A stretch of 64,000 bases of DNA from Nitrosomonas sp. Nm34 (GCF_900113925.1 NZ_FORD01000011.1:32145-96144), one strand, 5' to 3'; shown: positions 19,531-28,700, numbered from the stretch's first letter. A program made the numbers and translations. The notes: generated from the sequence alone by a model not told the origin.

Positions 19531-20607
19531 TTAGCCGTGATAGTCCTTATTGATCCCTAACGGGGATTCAATTGCACGTTGCCAGTTGAATAAAGTGGTT
19601 TTTGTCGCTGTGTCAAAATACCGTTCCGCAAGGTATGCCCATCCTGCTGCTCCAATATTTCCACCATATTTAGGATGGGAAAAAGCGCCTGTAAAGGTGT
19701 GGCGTCGTAAAAGCTCCCAAAAGTAGCGTGGTCTACCATACTTACTGTAATCCCAACCTGGAACAGTATTTGCCGCCATCTCGTTATAGAGCTGGGCATA
19801 CATTTCTACTGATATGTCCTGCGGGTCGATAAAAGGATTCCGTTGCCTCAACACTTGATTAATTTCGCTAATGCAGATTTTGTAATCAATCAAATGATGG
19901 TTTTCTTCTCGTGCCAGAATACAGTCAATATAATTGGTTGCGCCCACTGATTCATCAAGACGGTAAGCAGATGGGAAAAGAGCAGCTTTGTCTTGCTTAT
20001 CAAGAATATTATAGTAGCGATCGATGAAATTCTGTCCTTCTCGAGTACGAAATGGCAAGATGTGGGCCACAAGCCGCTGCAAGATAGCATATTCCCAATC
20101 TTCAAAACTGAGGGGCTGAGTACAGAATTGGGTGAAAAATCGTGACCAGGTCTTATTGTTATCGAGAGTAACTCGCTGTGGGTTAATCGGATCTATAATA
20201 TATTGATTATTAACCAAGTACTTATAGAAATGGACTTCAGCTTTCGGTACAATGACGGTCAAGGCAAAATACCCAGTATTTTCCCCTAAAAACTGAATAG
20301 GTCGAAGGGGAATGGGTTCATAAAGTGTGGCAAAAGTGCCAATTACGCCAACGCTTATAGGAGAAACAACACCCCGATTCTGATAGACAAAAGTTACTTG
20401 GTTAACTGCATAATTAGATTTAGAACTTGTCCCATCGCTATAAGTAGCGATGAGAGGAAATCGCCATGATTCAGCGATGCTAGCCCTGGTGTCATCACTG
20501 CCAAATTGTCCAAAATTATGTCGTGGATCTGTATTATCCCTCGCTAAATATTTAGTACAATGGTTCAATACATACTCAGGATCAGGGTCCAGAACTTGAA
20601 CTGCCAT
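19531..20607 (-). CDS. E-set/CBM48-like domain fused to gluconate dehydrogenase subunit 3 domain
   Basis: The 358-residue product is the first gene of a four-gene operon. Residues about 85-155 (VGVIGTFATL ... HFYKYLVNNQYIIDPI) resemble the early-set fold of CBM48/AMPK glycogen-binding modules, including the K-Y-x-V-N-x-x-x-I-D-P pattern. Residues about 165-358 match the Gluconate_2-dh3 family, with the signature ELLRRHTFTGAFSHPKYGGN. In known enzymes subunit 3 carries a Tat signal and escorts the catalytic subunit to the periplasm; no signal is visible here. AAGGAG precedes the ATG. The fusion suggests a carbohydrate-docked dehydrogenase. The CBM assignment is my reading from pattern only. 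Confidence 0.72.
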   Translation of the reverse strand: MAVQVLDPDPEYVLNHCTKYLARDNTDPRHNFGQFGSDDTRASIAESWRFPLIATYSDGTSSKSNYAVNQVTFVYQNRGVVSPISVGVIGTFATLYEPIPLRPIQFLGENTGYFALTVIVPKAEVHFYKYLVNNQYIIDPINPQRVTLDNNKTWSRFFTQFCTQPLSFEDWEYAILQRLVAHILPFRTREGQNFIDRYYNILDKQDKAALFPSAYRLDESVGATNYIDCILAREENHHLIDYKICISEINQVLRQRNPFIDPQDISVEMYAQLYNEMAANTVPGWDYSKYGRPRYFWELLRRHTFTGAFSHPKYGGNIGAAGWAYLAERYFDTATKTTLFNWQRAIESPLGINKDYHG

Positions 20608-20968
20608 TTATTTCTCCTTGTTCTTGACTACTAATGCTCAACCAGACAATTTAAGTTTCCTTATCAAATAATGCACATTAACAGCTTGTTGTAATGGGAA
20701 AGTGCATAAATAAATGCCCCCGAATTAAAGCTCAGCAAGAACGATGGCTCAAATTTCCTTATGTAATTAAAATAAGTGATAACTAATATTTAAACAATAA
20801 TACGTTTGCATGCATTTTTAACCATAATAGCAAGAATGTTGAAAAAGAATGGGCATGAAATATCACTACTTTTATTCTTAAATAGAAGACTTGAGGCATT
20901 CCAATTTCTGTAGCATTTCCGCATGAGATATGAGCTCTCAGCCGCATCTCAAGTATAAGATCCAGCAG
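20608..20968. other. Intergenic region upstream of the oxidoreductase operon
   Basis: About 360 AT-rich bases between two leftward genes. It must hold the promoter of the 20607-15226 operon. A weak hairpin (ACTTGAG ... CTCAAGT, about 20889-20952) near the left-reading end of the GH13 gene may terminate that transcript. No gene is seen. Confidence 0.4.
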
Positions 20969-22879
20969 CTATCTCGCAAAAACTAAGAGGCTATTTGCTG
21001 GTAGCACGAGCGATGCGGAAAAATTGAACTCGTGCAGCGGCTGCGTATCCGCCCACACCTGACCACCATTACCGGCAACTTGAGGATTTACCCAATGATC
21101 GTATACGTCACTGTTGAAGACCTCGCGCCAATTTCCGCCTCCGGGAAAACCAATACGATAGCCAAAGCGATGAGCGTTGCCTAGATGAACGACTACGAGC
21201 ACATCGTGGCCTTCGCCCTCCACCCACCGGTGAAAGATCAATATTCGATTTTGATCATGCGTATGCACTATGCGGAATCCCTGCCCTTTTAGACCTGGGC
21301 GGCTATTGCGCAGATGGATCAACTCCCTTGTGAAGCGGAGATGGTCAATCATGTCCCTGTCTCCTTGCTCAAGTCCGGCCCAGTATAACAGCAAGTTATG
21401 GTCATTAACGAAATCGTCGGACCACTGCTTATCTTCGAGGAACTCCTGTCCCATGAAGAGCATGGGGATACCAGGTGCAGTCAGGCTCAACCCAGTAGCG
21501 ACCCGCGCACGACTTCGGGCAAACCATGAACGCGCGTTCGAAGGATCACCTAAATTGCTGATGCGTAGTTCCCGTCCCTTATAAACCATATCATGGTTCT
21601 CTGGCCCTTGTACAAAATGCCAGTGTTCGTAAAACCCGTCTGGCCAGAGGTTACGCGCAAGCACCGTCATATCGAGTGGTCGCTCGTCTGGCACGCTTGC
21701 ATTTGCTATGACATTACGAATAGCGATCCGAAATCCGTCTGTCAGAGTCGTATCAAACCCCGCACCTTCTGGTAGTCTCTTCACGATGTAGGGGTTGACA
21801 TTCCAATACTCGGCGAGATCCATGGCACTTGGGTTGTTTGCAAGGAGCGTTGTCGTGAGATCCTGGCAAAAACTCCAGCCATATGGCGCCCCGTCATGAT
21901 CGATTACCTCAACACGATCATAGCGAAAGCCATCCACACGATATTCGTTCAGGAAGAATTTGGCATTCTGAATAAGGAAATCGCGTACTTCCGGCTTGGC
22001 AAAGTCGAAAACAAGCCCGCCCGCGTGGCCCTTATCCGTAAAATAGAGCGAATTACGGTTCCCGTCGGTAGTCGCTTGTCGATCAAAGAAATATATACTC
22101 TCATCACCGAAACTTCCGCCGGCATGGTTATAGACTACGTCAAGCAGTACGGCCACCCCGTACAGATGGCAGATATCCACAAGCGCTTTCAGTTGATTCA
22201 TTTCGCCATATAACTCGGCCACTTCATATTTCTGCTGGCCCTTCGACTCCAATAGCTCATTCACCTTGGCGACGTAAGATGTCAAATCTGCATCTGCCAC
22301 AGCGTAATCCATTTCAGGAGAGTAATAGTCAGTTCCGTTGTATCCAAGACTAAACTGCGTCTGAAACTCTTGGATAGGCATAAGTTGTAGCGCAGTGATG
22401 CCCAACTCAGTCAAATAGGGGATTTTGAGCGCGACGTCAAGAAATGTGCCGGCTTTGTTTGGAAGGTTCGGAGTGAAGAACGTCCCTACATGAAGTTGAT
22501 AAATCACAAACTCATGAAAAAGCGGCGTGACGAAGCCGAGTTCGTGCCAAGGAAAATCCGGTTTTCGGATAATGCATTTGCTGGGGAAGGGTGTTTCTAA
22601 CTCGCGCGCGTAAGGGTCACGTTTGGGCCCCTCACTCCCGTCACCAACTATATAAAACAAGTACCGCTGCCTATCACGCACACCTGGAATAAAACCGAGC
22701 CAATGACCGTGGTTGTCGCGCGTAAGTAAACCGGTATCGGTACGTAGATGCCCGTTGAAATCACCCACAACATGAACGGAATGGGCATATGGTGCCCACA
22801 CACGAAATGTAGCACCATCAGCGATGAGGTTTGCTCCCATTGGTGTCCCGGAGTGAGTGTGCTCAAGCGATGCCGGCAT
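20969..22879 (-). CDS. GH13 alpha-glucan enzyme (branching enzyme/trehalohydrolase-like)
   Basis: This 636-residue enzyme has an N-terminal CBM48 domain (GATFRVWAPYAHSVHVVGDFN), a GH13 barrel and a C-terminal beta domain. Catalytic segments are visible: VDGFRYDRVE (nucleophile Asp), DLAEYWN (acid Glu) and GPENHD (transition-state Asp). It could be a glucan branching enzyme, an alpha-amylase-type hydrolase or a maltooligosyl-trehalose trehalohydrolase. The barrel carries a long insertion (TSYVAKVNELLESKGQQKYEVAELYG) unlike typical GlgB. It is cytoplasmic, with no signal peptide. It lies upstream of, and in the same direction as, the oxidoreductase operon. No trehalose synthase (TreY) gene is near, which weakens that option. 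Confidence 0.83.
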   Translation of the reverse strand: MPASLEHTHSGTPMGANLIADGATFRVWAPYAHSVHVVGDFNGHLRTDTGLLTRDNHGHWLGFIPGVRDRQRYLFYIVGDGSEGPKRDPYARELETPFPSKCIIRKPDFPWHELGFVTPLFHEFVIYQLHVGTFFTPNLPNKAGTFLDVALKIPYLTELGITALQLMPIQEFQTQFSLGYNGTDYYSPEMDYAVADADLTSYVAKVNELLESKGQQKYEVAELYGEMNQLKALVDICHLYGVAVLLDVVYNHAGGSFGDESIYFFDRQATTDGNRNSLYFTDKGHAGGLVFDFAKPEVRDFLIQNAKFFLNEYRVDGFRYDRVEVIDHDGAPYGWSFCQDLTTTLLANNPSAMDLAEYWNVNPYIVKRLPEGAGFDTTLTDGFRIAIRNVIANASVPDERPLDMTVLARNLWPDGFYEHWHFVQGPENHDMVYKGRELRISNLGDPSNARSWFARSRARVATGLSLTAPGIPMLFMGQEFLEDKQWSDDFVNDHNLLLYWAGLEQGDRDMIDHLRFTRELIHLRNSRPGLKGQGFRIVHTHDQNRILIFHRWVEGEGHDVLVVVHLGNAHRFGYRIGFPGGGNWREVFNSDVYDHWVNPQVAGNGGQVWADTQPLHEFNFSASLVLPANSLLVFAR

Positions 22880-23623
22880 AAGATTAGGTCCTTAGATAAG
22901 GTTTATAAAAAAAAGAAGCTCTCTTTTTAAAAATACCTATTCTTCAATAGCTTATCTAATATGCAGGCTAATGCAATACGTGCAAACACGTAGGAATTAG
23001 TAAATTTGTACTATTACTTGGTTTAAGAGGTAGCTTCTTCAACAGATAAAGTCTGAATCATTATTTCCGTGAAGTGGTCCTCAAAACTATTCACATTATT
23101 AAAGTGAGGTATGCTGAGTTTTATCGAGTCCAAAGTTTCCTAAAATAGTTATGAAACAGCGAGACAACCACCTTTACCTGAGGAAACCTCTAAAAACTAG
23201 GTTTATGCTGACCGGCAAGGCGAACTCACAACTGTAGGTATTTTACGAAGCAGAATAAATAATTTATGATTTTATATATCTGTATTTATAAGATATTTAA
23301 TATTTGATTTTCAAAAATTATTTTTTATACAATTATGTAGCTTTATCCATAAAAAATAAAAATTGTATACATTTGCATTATTGCTTTGTTTTTTGCTACT
23401 CACTTATATTGATAAGTAATAAAGTTGGATTGCCTTGATTAATTGTCTACACATCGCTTAGGGTATTTGTCTACTTTGTTGATAATTTCTTCTATATTGA
23501 TCATTTCTTCCATTTTGATGATTTCTTGTTTATTTAATTGATTACAAGAGAATTAGCTAATGTAACTTTTCATGCATTAAGCTTATTTCTATACTTCTCG
23601 CTATAAGTTAAGGAGACAAAGCT
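22880..23623. other. AT-rich intergenic region with tandem repeats
   Basis: About 745 bases between divergent genes. No gene is seen. It contains three 18-bp tandem repeats just upstream of the repeat-protein gene, and an AAGGAG ribosome-binding site at about 23610. Confidence 0.5.
23479..23532 (+). repeat. Three tandem copies of an 18-bp repeat
   Basis: Units at 23479, 23497 and 23515 share TTGATNATTTCTTC with a 3-4 base variable tail. A further TTGATTA occurs at 23538. They lie 90-145 bases upstream of the exported repeat-protein gene and could be regulator-binding sites or slippage products. Confidence 0.75.
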
Positions 23624-23974
23624 ATGTATAAATCAACTTTAACATTGGTAGGAACAATAATGCTAACTGGTACATTGATATTCACCAGCATAGTATTTTC
23701 TCAGAATGCTTCGAATGACCAGATGCCTGCTGGTAGTACTAATACTCCTGGTACTTCTGATAACCCTGATAGCCTTGGTACTCCGAGTACCTCTAATAAT
23801 TCTGATACATCTAATATTCCCGATACCTCTGGTAGTTCTGTTAGCCCTAGTACTCCGGGAAGCTCTGTTACTCCTTATATCCCGGATAGCTCAGTTACAC
23901 CTTATACCCCGGGAAGCTCCGTAACTCCTTATACCCCAGATAGCTCTGTTAATCCTGGTAACCAGGGTAAGTAA
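23624..23974 (+). CDS. Exported low-complexity repeat protein
   Basis: This 116-residue protein has a signal peptide (MYKSTLTLVG..., cleavage probably after VFSQ near 27). The mature part consists of Ser/Thr/Pro/Asp/Gly-rich repeats. Early units are of the type NTPGTSDNPDSLG. They become regular nine-residue units SSVTPYTPG/D, repeated four times with Tyr in each. There are no Cys or charged clusters. It is probably extended, secreted or cell-surface material; function unknown. The repeat DNA itself is a tandem array, so length may vary between strains. It is monocistronic, with AAGGAG upstream of the ATG. Confidence 0.68.
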   Translation: MYKSTLTLVGTIMLTGTLIFTSIVFSQNASNDQMPAGSTNTPGTSDNPDSLGTPSTSNNSDTSNIPDTSGSSVSPSTPGSSVTPYIPDSSVTPYTPGSSVTPYTPDSSVNPGNQGK

Positions 23975-24270
23975 TCACTAAGTCACTCGTTATTAAAGAT
24001 ATTATTCGTGTTGTTTTACAGTTTATTTTGAAGCCACCTATTTTGAGTAGGTAGCCGAGATCTCAAAACCAACTATAGACGGATAGCGTATTCCCTGCCT
24101 AAGCAGTAGTTTTTTATTAGCTCAACACTCGGTTATAAGAATTTATTATGAAGTAAAAAACACGACTTTCTGGCTTGGGGCTATCCGCTACAGCAAGTGT
24201 TTGAGTACCAGCACAAAAGGATAAACCCTTAGAGTTAATGGGGCTAAAATTGAACAAGTTTTCAGCTTTT

Positions 24271-24690
24271 CTATGATTTGGATATCATACCGTCTAACCT
24301 CAATTCCTTGACCAGCATAGCACTGGAGCTCAACTCGACAAAATGTTGAGAGACGTGCTGGATGATTCTGGCTTCATACTCGTTGGGTACCTGCCTGCGA
24401 TTTTCGACATCATAGCCAAGTGGCGGTATGCCACCCATCCATCCCCCCTTTTTCTTGCTAGCAGTAATTTTGCCACGAATGCACTCACTGGTAACTTCCA
24501 TTCGAACAGGACAAATGATAGCAAGATGTTCAGTATCAGCCGGGCCACCGACATCGTGGTATTGAAATTGAACTATTGATCACATAGAGAGAAGGTATCT
24601 GTATCGCTCAAGGATTTCCACTATCATGGAAGAATCTTCCCGGCAGTTCGTGAAACAAACGATTCTGCTAACCTCGATGTTGTTCATCAA
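24271..24690 (-). pseudogene. Fragment of a large serine recombinase
   Basis: Three frames together encode the junction of the resolvase and recombinase domains: IVEILERY, then SVARLILNILLSFVLFE, then GKITASKKKGGWMGGIPPLGYD and VKELRLDG. These match large serine recombinases in order but are separated by frameshifts and a stop. The catalytic N-terminus and the long C-terminal region are missing. It sits next to an IS982 pseudogene at the left edge of the accessory island, so it is probably a relic of an older integration event. Confidence 0.75.
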
Positions 24691-24824
24691 GTGCCTCCGA
24701 GCCAAGCAAGCGACATTCCCACCGCAATAACCGTGATAGTCACGGTCGTCAGGGAATAGTATTCAGTCTTCAGAAGAGAGTCTGATGACAAAATTGTTTT
24801 CAGCAGAATGCAGATAACTACTGA

Positions 24825-25728
24825 AGATCAGATTAACAAAGAAGTTAACTGGACTGCGATGATGGGAATGCTCGATTTATGAGATATTCTTCAATTGGTC
24901 ATTGACACCCTCAATGATCGAGCGTTTACGTAACAGGATTTTGTCAAATAGCGGCAACAGTTTGTTTTTCATGTTCTTGCGTACCCTGGTAACAAGCTGC
25001 ACGCCTTGTTCCCAAAGTTGCTCAAAGAGCGTTTGCGAGATGTAACCCCGATCACCAAAGAGTTTCCCAGACAAGGAGCGCGCCAGTTCCGGTACCGGAT
25101 CACGGTCATCCCCATTGCCCGCTGTTATTTTTACCCCTGGCAATTACTCCCTGGTCATTGATGACCAGGTGCAGCTTGAATCCATAAAACCAACCCACGC
25201 TGGTCTTTTCCCGGGCAGCAAACTCTGCCATTACTTTATGCGACCAAATACGCTGATTGTGGCACACACTGATCTTGATCGAATCAATGAAGCTGATGCC
25301 ACTACATTGCCCAAAGCGGCTGGTCAGAAAACAGCACAAAGGCACCAGGCTACCTTGCATCAACTCCACAAAGGGTGGTAGCTCACCAACCCTGGAAAAT
25401 GGGGCCGCTGATACTTCAACAGGTCATTCAGGTAATAGTGTTTAAACGTCCGGTAACCGGATAGATGAAACCCCACCATGATAGTCATGACTTCACTTAG
25501 ACACAGCTCCCCCCGGCGACGACGCCGTTTCAGCGATGACCCCGACAAGCGTTGCTCCCACCTCGGCTCAAACTCTTTACAAAAATCGTCAATTGCACAA
25601 AAAATCAATAGTATAGTATCCATCGGAATCTGACTCCTCTCATGAGGAAACTCTTTTTGAAAACCATTTCATCATAAGGAATTCAGATTCCTTTTGCTGC
25701 TTTTTTATCCCGAACTCACGTTAATTAG
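24825..25728 (-). mobile_element. IS982-family element, transposase broken by frameshifts
   Basis: The transposase is spread over three frames on the minus strand. 25623-25360 gives the N-terminus (IFCAIDDFCKEFEPRWEQ). 25369-25106 gives GISFIDSIKISVCHNQRIWSHK and GWFYGFKLHLVINDQG. 25143-24877 gives LFGDRGYISQTLFEQLWEQ and DQLKNIS. Asp residues of the DDE site are visible. The Gln after NIS has become a stop. The outer right end (GTGAGTTCGG type, near 25726) is present, but homology stops near 24825, so the other terminal repeat is lost. It cannot transpose by itself. Confidence 0.85.
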
Positions 25729-25740
25729 GATTCGAATCCA

Positions 25741-25869
25741 TTATGTGCCGTGGAGGTTGTGGTCGTAGGGCTCACCGGCGCAAACTTCCGAAAACCGCTG
25801 CTGTAACAGGCAGCGGATGGTTGGGTCTGGGATACGGCCTCTAAAGGCAGGACAATTAAGGACTAGCAT
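25741..25869 (-). CDS. 42-residue protein, divergent from zinc-ribbon gene
   Basis: A short ORF begins at ATG 25869 with an excellent ribosome-binding site (TAGGAGGT) eight bases upstream, and encodes MLVLNCPAFRGRIPDP ... CAGEPYDHNLHGT. The second copy of the unit (40590-40715) preserves the same residues in one frame (DSTIRRIMQQ, CADE, HGT) but with stops and a frameshift. That pattern suggests the peptide was once under protein-level constraint. I do not recognise a family. A hairpin followed by a T-run-like GCTTTTTCTC lies between its presumed promoter and start, so attenuation is possible. Confidence 0.5.
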   Translation of the reverse strand: MLVLNCPAFRGRIPDPTIRCLLQQRFSEVCAGEPYDHNLHGT

Positions 25870-25904
25870 GGTGTACCTCCTATGAAAATTGGATGAGAAA
25901 AAGC

Positions 25905-25941
25905 AAAACGCCCAGGGCCAGTTGATGACCGACGGCGCTTT
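25905..25941 (-). promoter_or_regulatory. Attenuator-like hairpin before the 42-residue ORF
   Basis: In minus-strand RNA, AAAGCGCC pairs with GGCGUUUU (one G-U pair) and is followed by GCUUUUUCUC. In copy 2 (40751-40787) the same stem is a perfect 10 bp (AAAGCGCCCA / TGGGCGCTTT). A difference that keeps pairing only on the minus strand supports an RNA role in leftward transcription. Confidence 0.5.
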
Positions 25942-25948
25942 GTAGGGT

Positions 25949-25983
25949 GCGACGCTTTCAGATTCTCGAGCCCATAGTGTCGC
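25949..25983 (+). promoter_or_regulatory. Second conserved hairpin in the unit
   Basis: GCGACGCT (25949-25956) pairs with AGTGTCGC (25976-25983), with a G-U pair on the plus strand. In copy 2 (40797-40828) the stem is perfect (CGACGCT / AGCGTCG). It lies upstream of the zinc-ribbon gene. Confidence 0.45.
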
Positions 25984-26141
25984 CGAAGGCTCTTGTGGTT
26001 GTTGGGTTAGATTATTGATTGCACTAGGGTATTTTATGGTCTCAGATATTTTGAGTTAGTACGACCAAAGTACAATTTCAATCTGACTAAGGTAATAAGA
26101 AAATCAGCCTCATCTAATTTTATTTACTGAGGTGGATGATC

Positions 26142-26522
26142 ATGAACTGCAAAACATGCGGTAAAGATCTCGGATTAGGCCCTCGTTATGTTCTCTTAGA
26201 TGAAACACAAATGTGCCTTTGGCGAGCACCCGACGCAATGCCGGAAGTCAATATCGGGGAAGCTGTCATACTCGGTTATTATTGCTGTGAGCAACATGCG
26301 ATTGAGGCTGCTAGCTCATATTTAACCCTTGCAGGTGGCGAAGCTACATGGTCAAACGTTCTACCGATCGATAATTGCGGCATTTGCAAAGAAAGTTTTA
26401 ATACTAATACATGGCATAAAGTGCTTACATTGAGTAAAGAGCGTGGTCATGAAAGCAAGCCTGAAATTATCAACAATCAATATGTGGCTCGATTTTGTCA
26501 GAAATGTAACCCCGTAGCTTGA
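26142..26522 (+). CDS. Small zinc-ribbon protein (copy 1, intact)
   Basis: This 126-residue cytoplasmic protein of unknown function is rich in Cys pairs: CKTC near the N-terminus, YYCCEQH in the middle, CGIC near 85 and FCQKC at the C-terminus. The spacing suggests two rubredoxin-like zinc (or iron) knuckles. An ATG at 26136 touches the ribosome-binding site GAGGTGG, so 26142 is preferred. No DNA-binding helix or catalytic motif is visible. A diverged second copy at 40859 is frameshifted. Its duplication with the flanking regulatory hairpins suggests it travels as a unit. Confidence 0.72.
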   Translation: MNCKTCGKDLGLGPRYVLLDETQMCLWRAPDAMPEVNIGEAVILGYYCCEQHAIEAASSYLTLAGGEATWSNVLPIDNCGICKESFNTNTWHKVLTLSKERGHESKPEIINNQYVARFCQKCNPVA

Positions 26523-26637
26523 TGCTCTTGCTGGCAGAGGACAACAAACAGCTGATTGAATTAAAAGAAGACCAATTATAAGATGTCGCTAACTCTTCAT
26601 GCTCACCAGATTGGCTATATTGCTTATTGATCAGAAT

Positions 26638-27203
26638 ATAGGTTTCATGTCATCGCCACTGAACAACTTTGACAGTGACACTTGTTCTTGGAGTCCGCGG
26701 GCGATGTACTTATCGGCCGAAGTTAGTATCCCCCTAAAATCTTCGTCTGAATAGGGGGCTATCCATAATTTCACTCGATGGCTAACGTTGCTTTAAGCAG
26801 CACTGGTTAAAATGGTTGTGTATACGAAATGTCGTAAACAACTCACAACCATTTGTATTTAAATTATTAAACATTTTAACAACATTTCAACCGTAAATAA
26901 GTATCGAGAAATTCTATAAATGTTTACATTTATTCGCCCTGAATTAGGGAGGAAGCTCTGCTGACTGCACGACAGTCTTGAAGGTTGTCCAAACGGATGA
27001 AGCGATCCCGTTAGACCTGCTCACCCACGCCTTTAAACTTCTCAACAAAAGCAACTATTTTCTGGAAGACACTCTGCTTTTTTGTCAGGTACTGCGGGTT
27101 TAACGGGCTCATTTTAGGCAGAATGGCATTGAGCTTGATGATCATTTACCAAATCTTTTCAAATTAAATCTGGCAAGAGTTTTAACTCACCAGTTGCCAT
27201 GAA
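26638..27203. other. Intergenic region with two inverted repeats
   Basis: Two clean inverted repeats occur: CCCCCTA / TAGGGGG (26730-26736 and 26752-26758) and AAATGGTTGTG / CACAACCATTT (26810-26820 and 26844-26854). A 44-codon minus-strand ORF (27145-27011) has no recognisable match. The expected left end of the IS66 element is not visible. Confidence 0.45.
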
Positions 27204-28480
27204 GTGTTAAGCAATGTTTTATCTTCATATATTGAACACTATCACGAGCCGCAATCCTGTCAGTGCAGGCAATGTGGCTGTGATCTGGTCAAAATTGGCG
27301 AAGACACCACCGAGCAGCTGGATATGGAGCCGGCAAGATTTTTTGTCCATCGCCACATTCGTGCGCAATATGCGTGCAAAACCTGTGAAATCATCACCGC
27401 AGAGCCTGTTCCACCCGCTGTAATCGATGGTGGTATGGCCGCGCCCGGCTTGCTGGCCTGGGTGATGACTAGCAAATATCTGAACCCTCTTCCCCTTTAC
27501 CGTCTTGAACAAATCGCTGCGCGTGAAGAGGTGAGGTTATCCCGCTCTACCCTGGCCGAATGGGTGGGCCGTGTTGGTGTCGCCTTGCAACCGCTGGTAG
27601 ATCGCCTGACCTGGCATCTTTTACAGGGCAGCACGCTTCATGCTGACGAAACCCCGGTGGCTCAACTTGATCCCGGCAATGGCAAGACTCGTAAGGCTTA
27701 TTTATGGGCCTATCGCAGCAATGATCTGGAACCTGGGCCGCGCATCATCATCTTCGACTATCAAGCTGGCCGTAGTGGTCGGGCATACACAAAACTTCCT
27801 GCAAGACTGGCAAGGTCATCTGCTGGTGGATGATTACGGCGGATACAACCCCTTATTCTCATCAGCATCGTCCTGCACTGAACTAGGCTGCTGGACTGAT
27901 GCGCGCCGTAAATGCTTCGAGCTGCACCAGGCCAATAACAGCTCCATGGCCATGGAAGCATTGCAACGCATCGGCATGCTGTATGCCATTGAGGCCGAAG
28001 GCAAACACCTGACGATCGAAGACCGTCAACAACTGCGTGCAGAAAAAAGCCTGCCCACACTCAATGCACTGCATGACTGGCTGATACAAACCCGCTCACA
28101 AACTGCCAACGGCGGTGGCTCTGCCAAAGCGTTGGACTATACTCTCAAACGCTGGCCAAGTCTGATTCGTTACGCACAAAGCGGTCATCTGCCCATCGAC
28201 AACAACCCGGTTGAAAATGCTATCCGTCCCATTGCACTGGGTAAAAAAATTGGCTATTTACCGGCTCAGAGCGTGCCGGCCAACGCGCAGCCGCTATCCA
28301 AACTCTGTTCGGTACCGCTCAACTTAATGGACTGGACCCATCTGAATAGCTCAAAGATACGCTCATTAAACTTCCCGCCTGGCCTAAATAGACCATATCG
28401 ATCAATTGTTACCCCTAACACCGGAGTTCATTAAATCACTAAGCCAGAGAGAATGACAGGTGGTGTCGTTGAACGCTTAC
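27204..28480 (+). mobile_element. IS66-family element relic (tnpC pseudogene)
   Basis: The TnpC-type transposase is present without its first 90 or so residues. The frame from 27204 encodes the zinc-binding part (CQCRQCGCDL) and the catalytic core (STLHADETPVAQLDPG). A frameshift near 27775 moves it to the frame that gives HLLVDDYGGY and PIDNNPVENAIRPIALGKK. A second frameshift near 28245 moves it to WLFTGSERAGQRAA and a C-terminal LDPSE-stop-LKDTLIKLP. The right end GAACGCTTAC (to 28480) is the usual IS66 tip. tnpA and tnpB are absent, so it is dead. Confidence 0.87.
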
Positions 28481-28700
28481 ATTTGATTAGCTTAACAATT
28501 AGGCTAATCTACTACAGCCCCTTGATTAATCTTATTCCATTTCTAAATCACACCTAACTTTGTCGATTTCACTTTGTCATATTATTTATGCTGTTTGGGC
28601 TTGCCTTTTGTCATGTTTGATTTTGAAATAAAATTATGATGTCAATCCACCTAATCTTATTTTGAAATATGCCGGGGTTATAATGAGGGCTTAGGGCTTG

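Larger units (their letters stand above)
25731..26637. repeat. Duplicated unit, copy 1 (zinc-ribbon gene, small ORF, hairpins)
   Basis: This stretch is an imperfect direct duplication of 40570-41344. The shared parts run from ATTCGAAT through the divergent 42-codon ORF, two hairpins and the zinc-ribbon gene, to about 115 bases past its stop. Copy 1 has about 130 extra bases (26000-26126) between the second hairpin and the gene. Copy 1 keeps both ORFs open; copy 2 has broken both. Confidence 0.85.

Noticed and set aside
25729..25742. GGATTCGAATCC looked like a tRNA T-arm and possible attachment site
   Set aside because: The bases around it do not fold into a T-stem or acceptor stem, and copy 2 has AGATTCGAATTC. 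It is only a short palindrome.
27011..27145. 44-codon minus-strand ORF ([17 protein letters not shown])
   Set aside because: It faintly recalls the C-terminus of RmuC-like proteins, but it is too short and its flanks do not extend the match.
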